Part shown: piece by piece, positions 63,481 through 64,000 of the stretch | How positions within the stretch are numbered: position 1 is the first letter of the stretch | How the letters are laid out: every line of letters starts with the position of its first letter | DNA from: Microcebus murinus | Lineage: Eukaryota > Chordata > Mammalia > Primates > Cheirogaleidae | Assembly: GCF_040939455.1 (NCBI RefSeq) | Contig: NC_134111.1 | Span: forward strand, 58,918,501 to 58,982,500 | Direction: 5' to 3' | DNA: 64,000 nt | The notes under the pieces: model-generated | Databases searched by the model: none | Seen by the model: the letters and a program-made list of their open reading frames with translations, nothing else | Told to the model about the DNA's origin: nothing | Translations under genes and position numbers: made by a program

Positions 63481-64000
63481 AATCAACAAAACTTCAATAG
63501 TTTTGTTTTTTAATTAATGTCAAGTCAAGGCAATGTTAATTGGCCATCCAGGGTGTTATTTTACATTCTGTCTGTGGTTTTAAATGCCTGGGATATGTAG
63601 ACTGTCAATGAAGCATCACCTCTACTAATATGGCAGCCGTTTATGTTACAGCAACAAGCCTCAGAAACTTCCATCCCTCTCAGGTTGCCACATCAGGCCC
63701 TCAGCCTGCCACATTCACACTTACTAAGCAATAGGTACCTGTCTTATGGTTGCTAGAAAAACAGCTGTTGGAACTTGGATGGGAAGGTCAGAACAAGCAG
63801 CTTTCTGACTCCTGACTACCCTGCATCTTTGTGATAGGTGGTGTTGGAGCACAACTACAGAGGCAAGGTGGTGATCCTTATATTTATTGATCATATAGTT
63901 CAGTAATGAAGATGCTGGCTTGTGAAATAACTATTAAAAATATTTGAACCATGCAACATAGCAGTAATACATTTTAATAATGGATTGGACTTGAAGTTCT
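63481..64000 (-). other. PDE1A: PDE1A intron, unassigned
   Basis: No exon or repeat recognised up to the window edge. Confidence 0.5.

Overview
This is a stretch of a primate nuclear genome. The Alu copies are of the lemur type ('gtgagtgccgtggcgtcag', then an AT-rich middle with 'gttggccaatt'). One LINE-1 copy carries a 3' end of the strepsirrhine kind. There is also a TTAA-flanked piggyBac-type element and a TA-flanked mariner-type element. Together these point to a strepsirrhine, most likely a mouse lemur (Microcebus) or close relative. The species call is inference from repeats.

Two real genes are visible, arranged tail to tail. On the + strand, the last coding exon of PPP1R1C (inhibitor-5 of protein phosphatase 1) lies at 9859-9947, followed by a short 3' UTR with a strong poly(A) signal near 10.32 kb. 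Everything from 1 to 9858 is its last intron. On the - strand lies the 3' part of PDE1A (Ca2+/calmodulin-dependent cyclic nucleotide phosphodiesterase 1A). Two shared exons (61899-62019 and 61289-61476) encode the end of the catalytic domain and the C-terminal tail. They are followed by two alternative last exons: a proximal one at 46876-46916 (C-terminus EARTSEKPKCIDQ) and a distal one at 34547-34620 (C-terminus GETDLHKN...HADTHP). All junctions seen are GT/AG and the reading phases agree. The Gly codon completed at the start of exon 61899-62019 is split with an upstream exon beyond 64000.

The rest is intron and intergenic DNA. 1-2775 is a LINE-1 nested inside an older LINE-1. 5.2-9.4 kb holds MIR, L2 and L3/CR1 fossils. 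10.3-28.5 kb is the intergenic gap, with MIRs, an L3/CR1 piece, a piggyBac-type element (19.6-20.0 kb), a mariner-type element inside a MER5A-like hAT (21.67-22.24 kb), a (CA)n tract and three Alu-family insertions. 28.5-34.5 kb may be a long distal 3' UTR of PDE1A, interrupted by a short L1 with target-site duplications. 34.6-61.3 kb is PDE1A intron with Alus, an L1 reverse-transcriptase fragment (40-41.4 kb), an old ERVL-like remnant (44.2-46.0 kb), a tandemly duplicated L1 3' end (57.0-57.3 kb), L2 and L1M/HAL1-like DNA. 63.0-63.5 kb holds two retroposed inserts sharing one target site, with three identical 15-bp duplications.

I found no CRISPR array, operon, tRNA or rRNA gene, and nothing I would call a new biological system. 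The best leads are the two PDE1A C-termini and their poly(A) choice, the nested and tandem transposon insertions, a perfect 17-bp hairpin at 18.27 kb, and small unexplained duplicated segments inside PDE1A introns. Protein and repeat identifications rest on recall of family sequences, not on a search.
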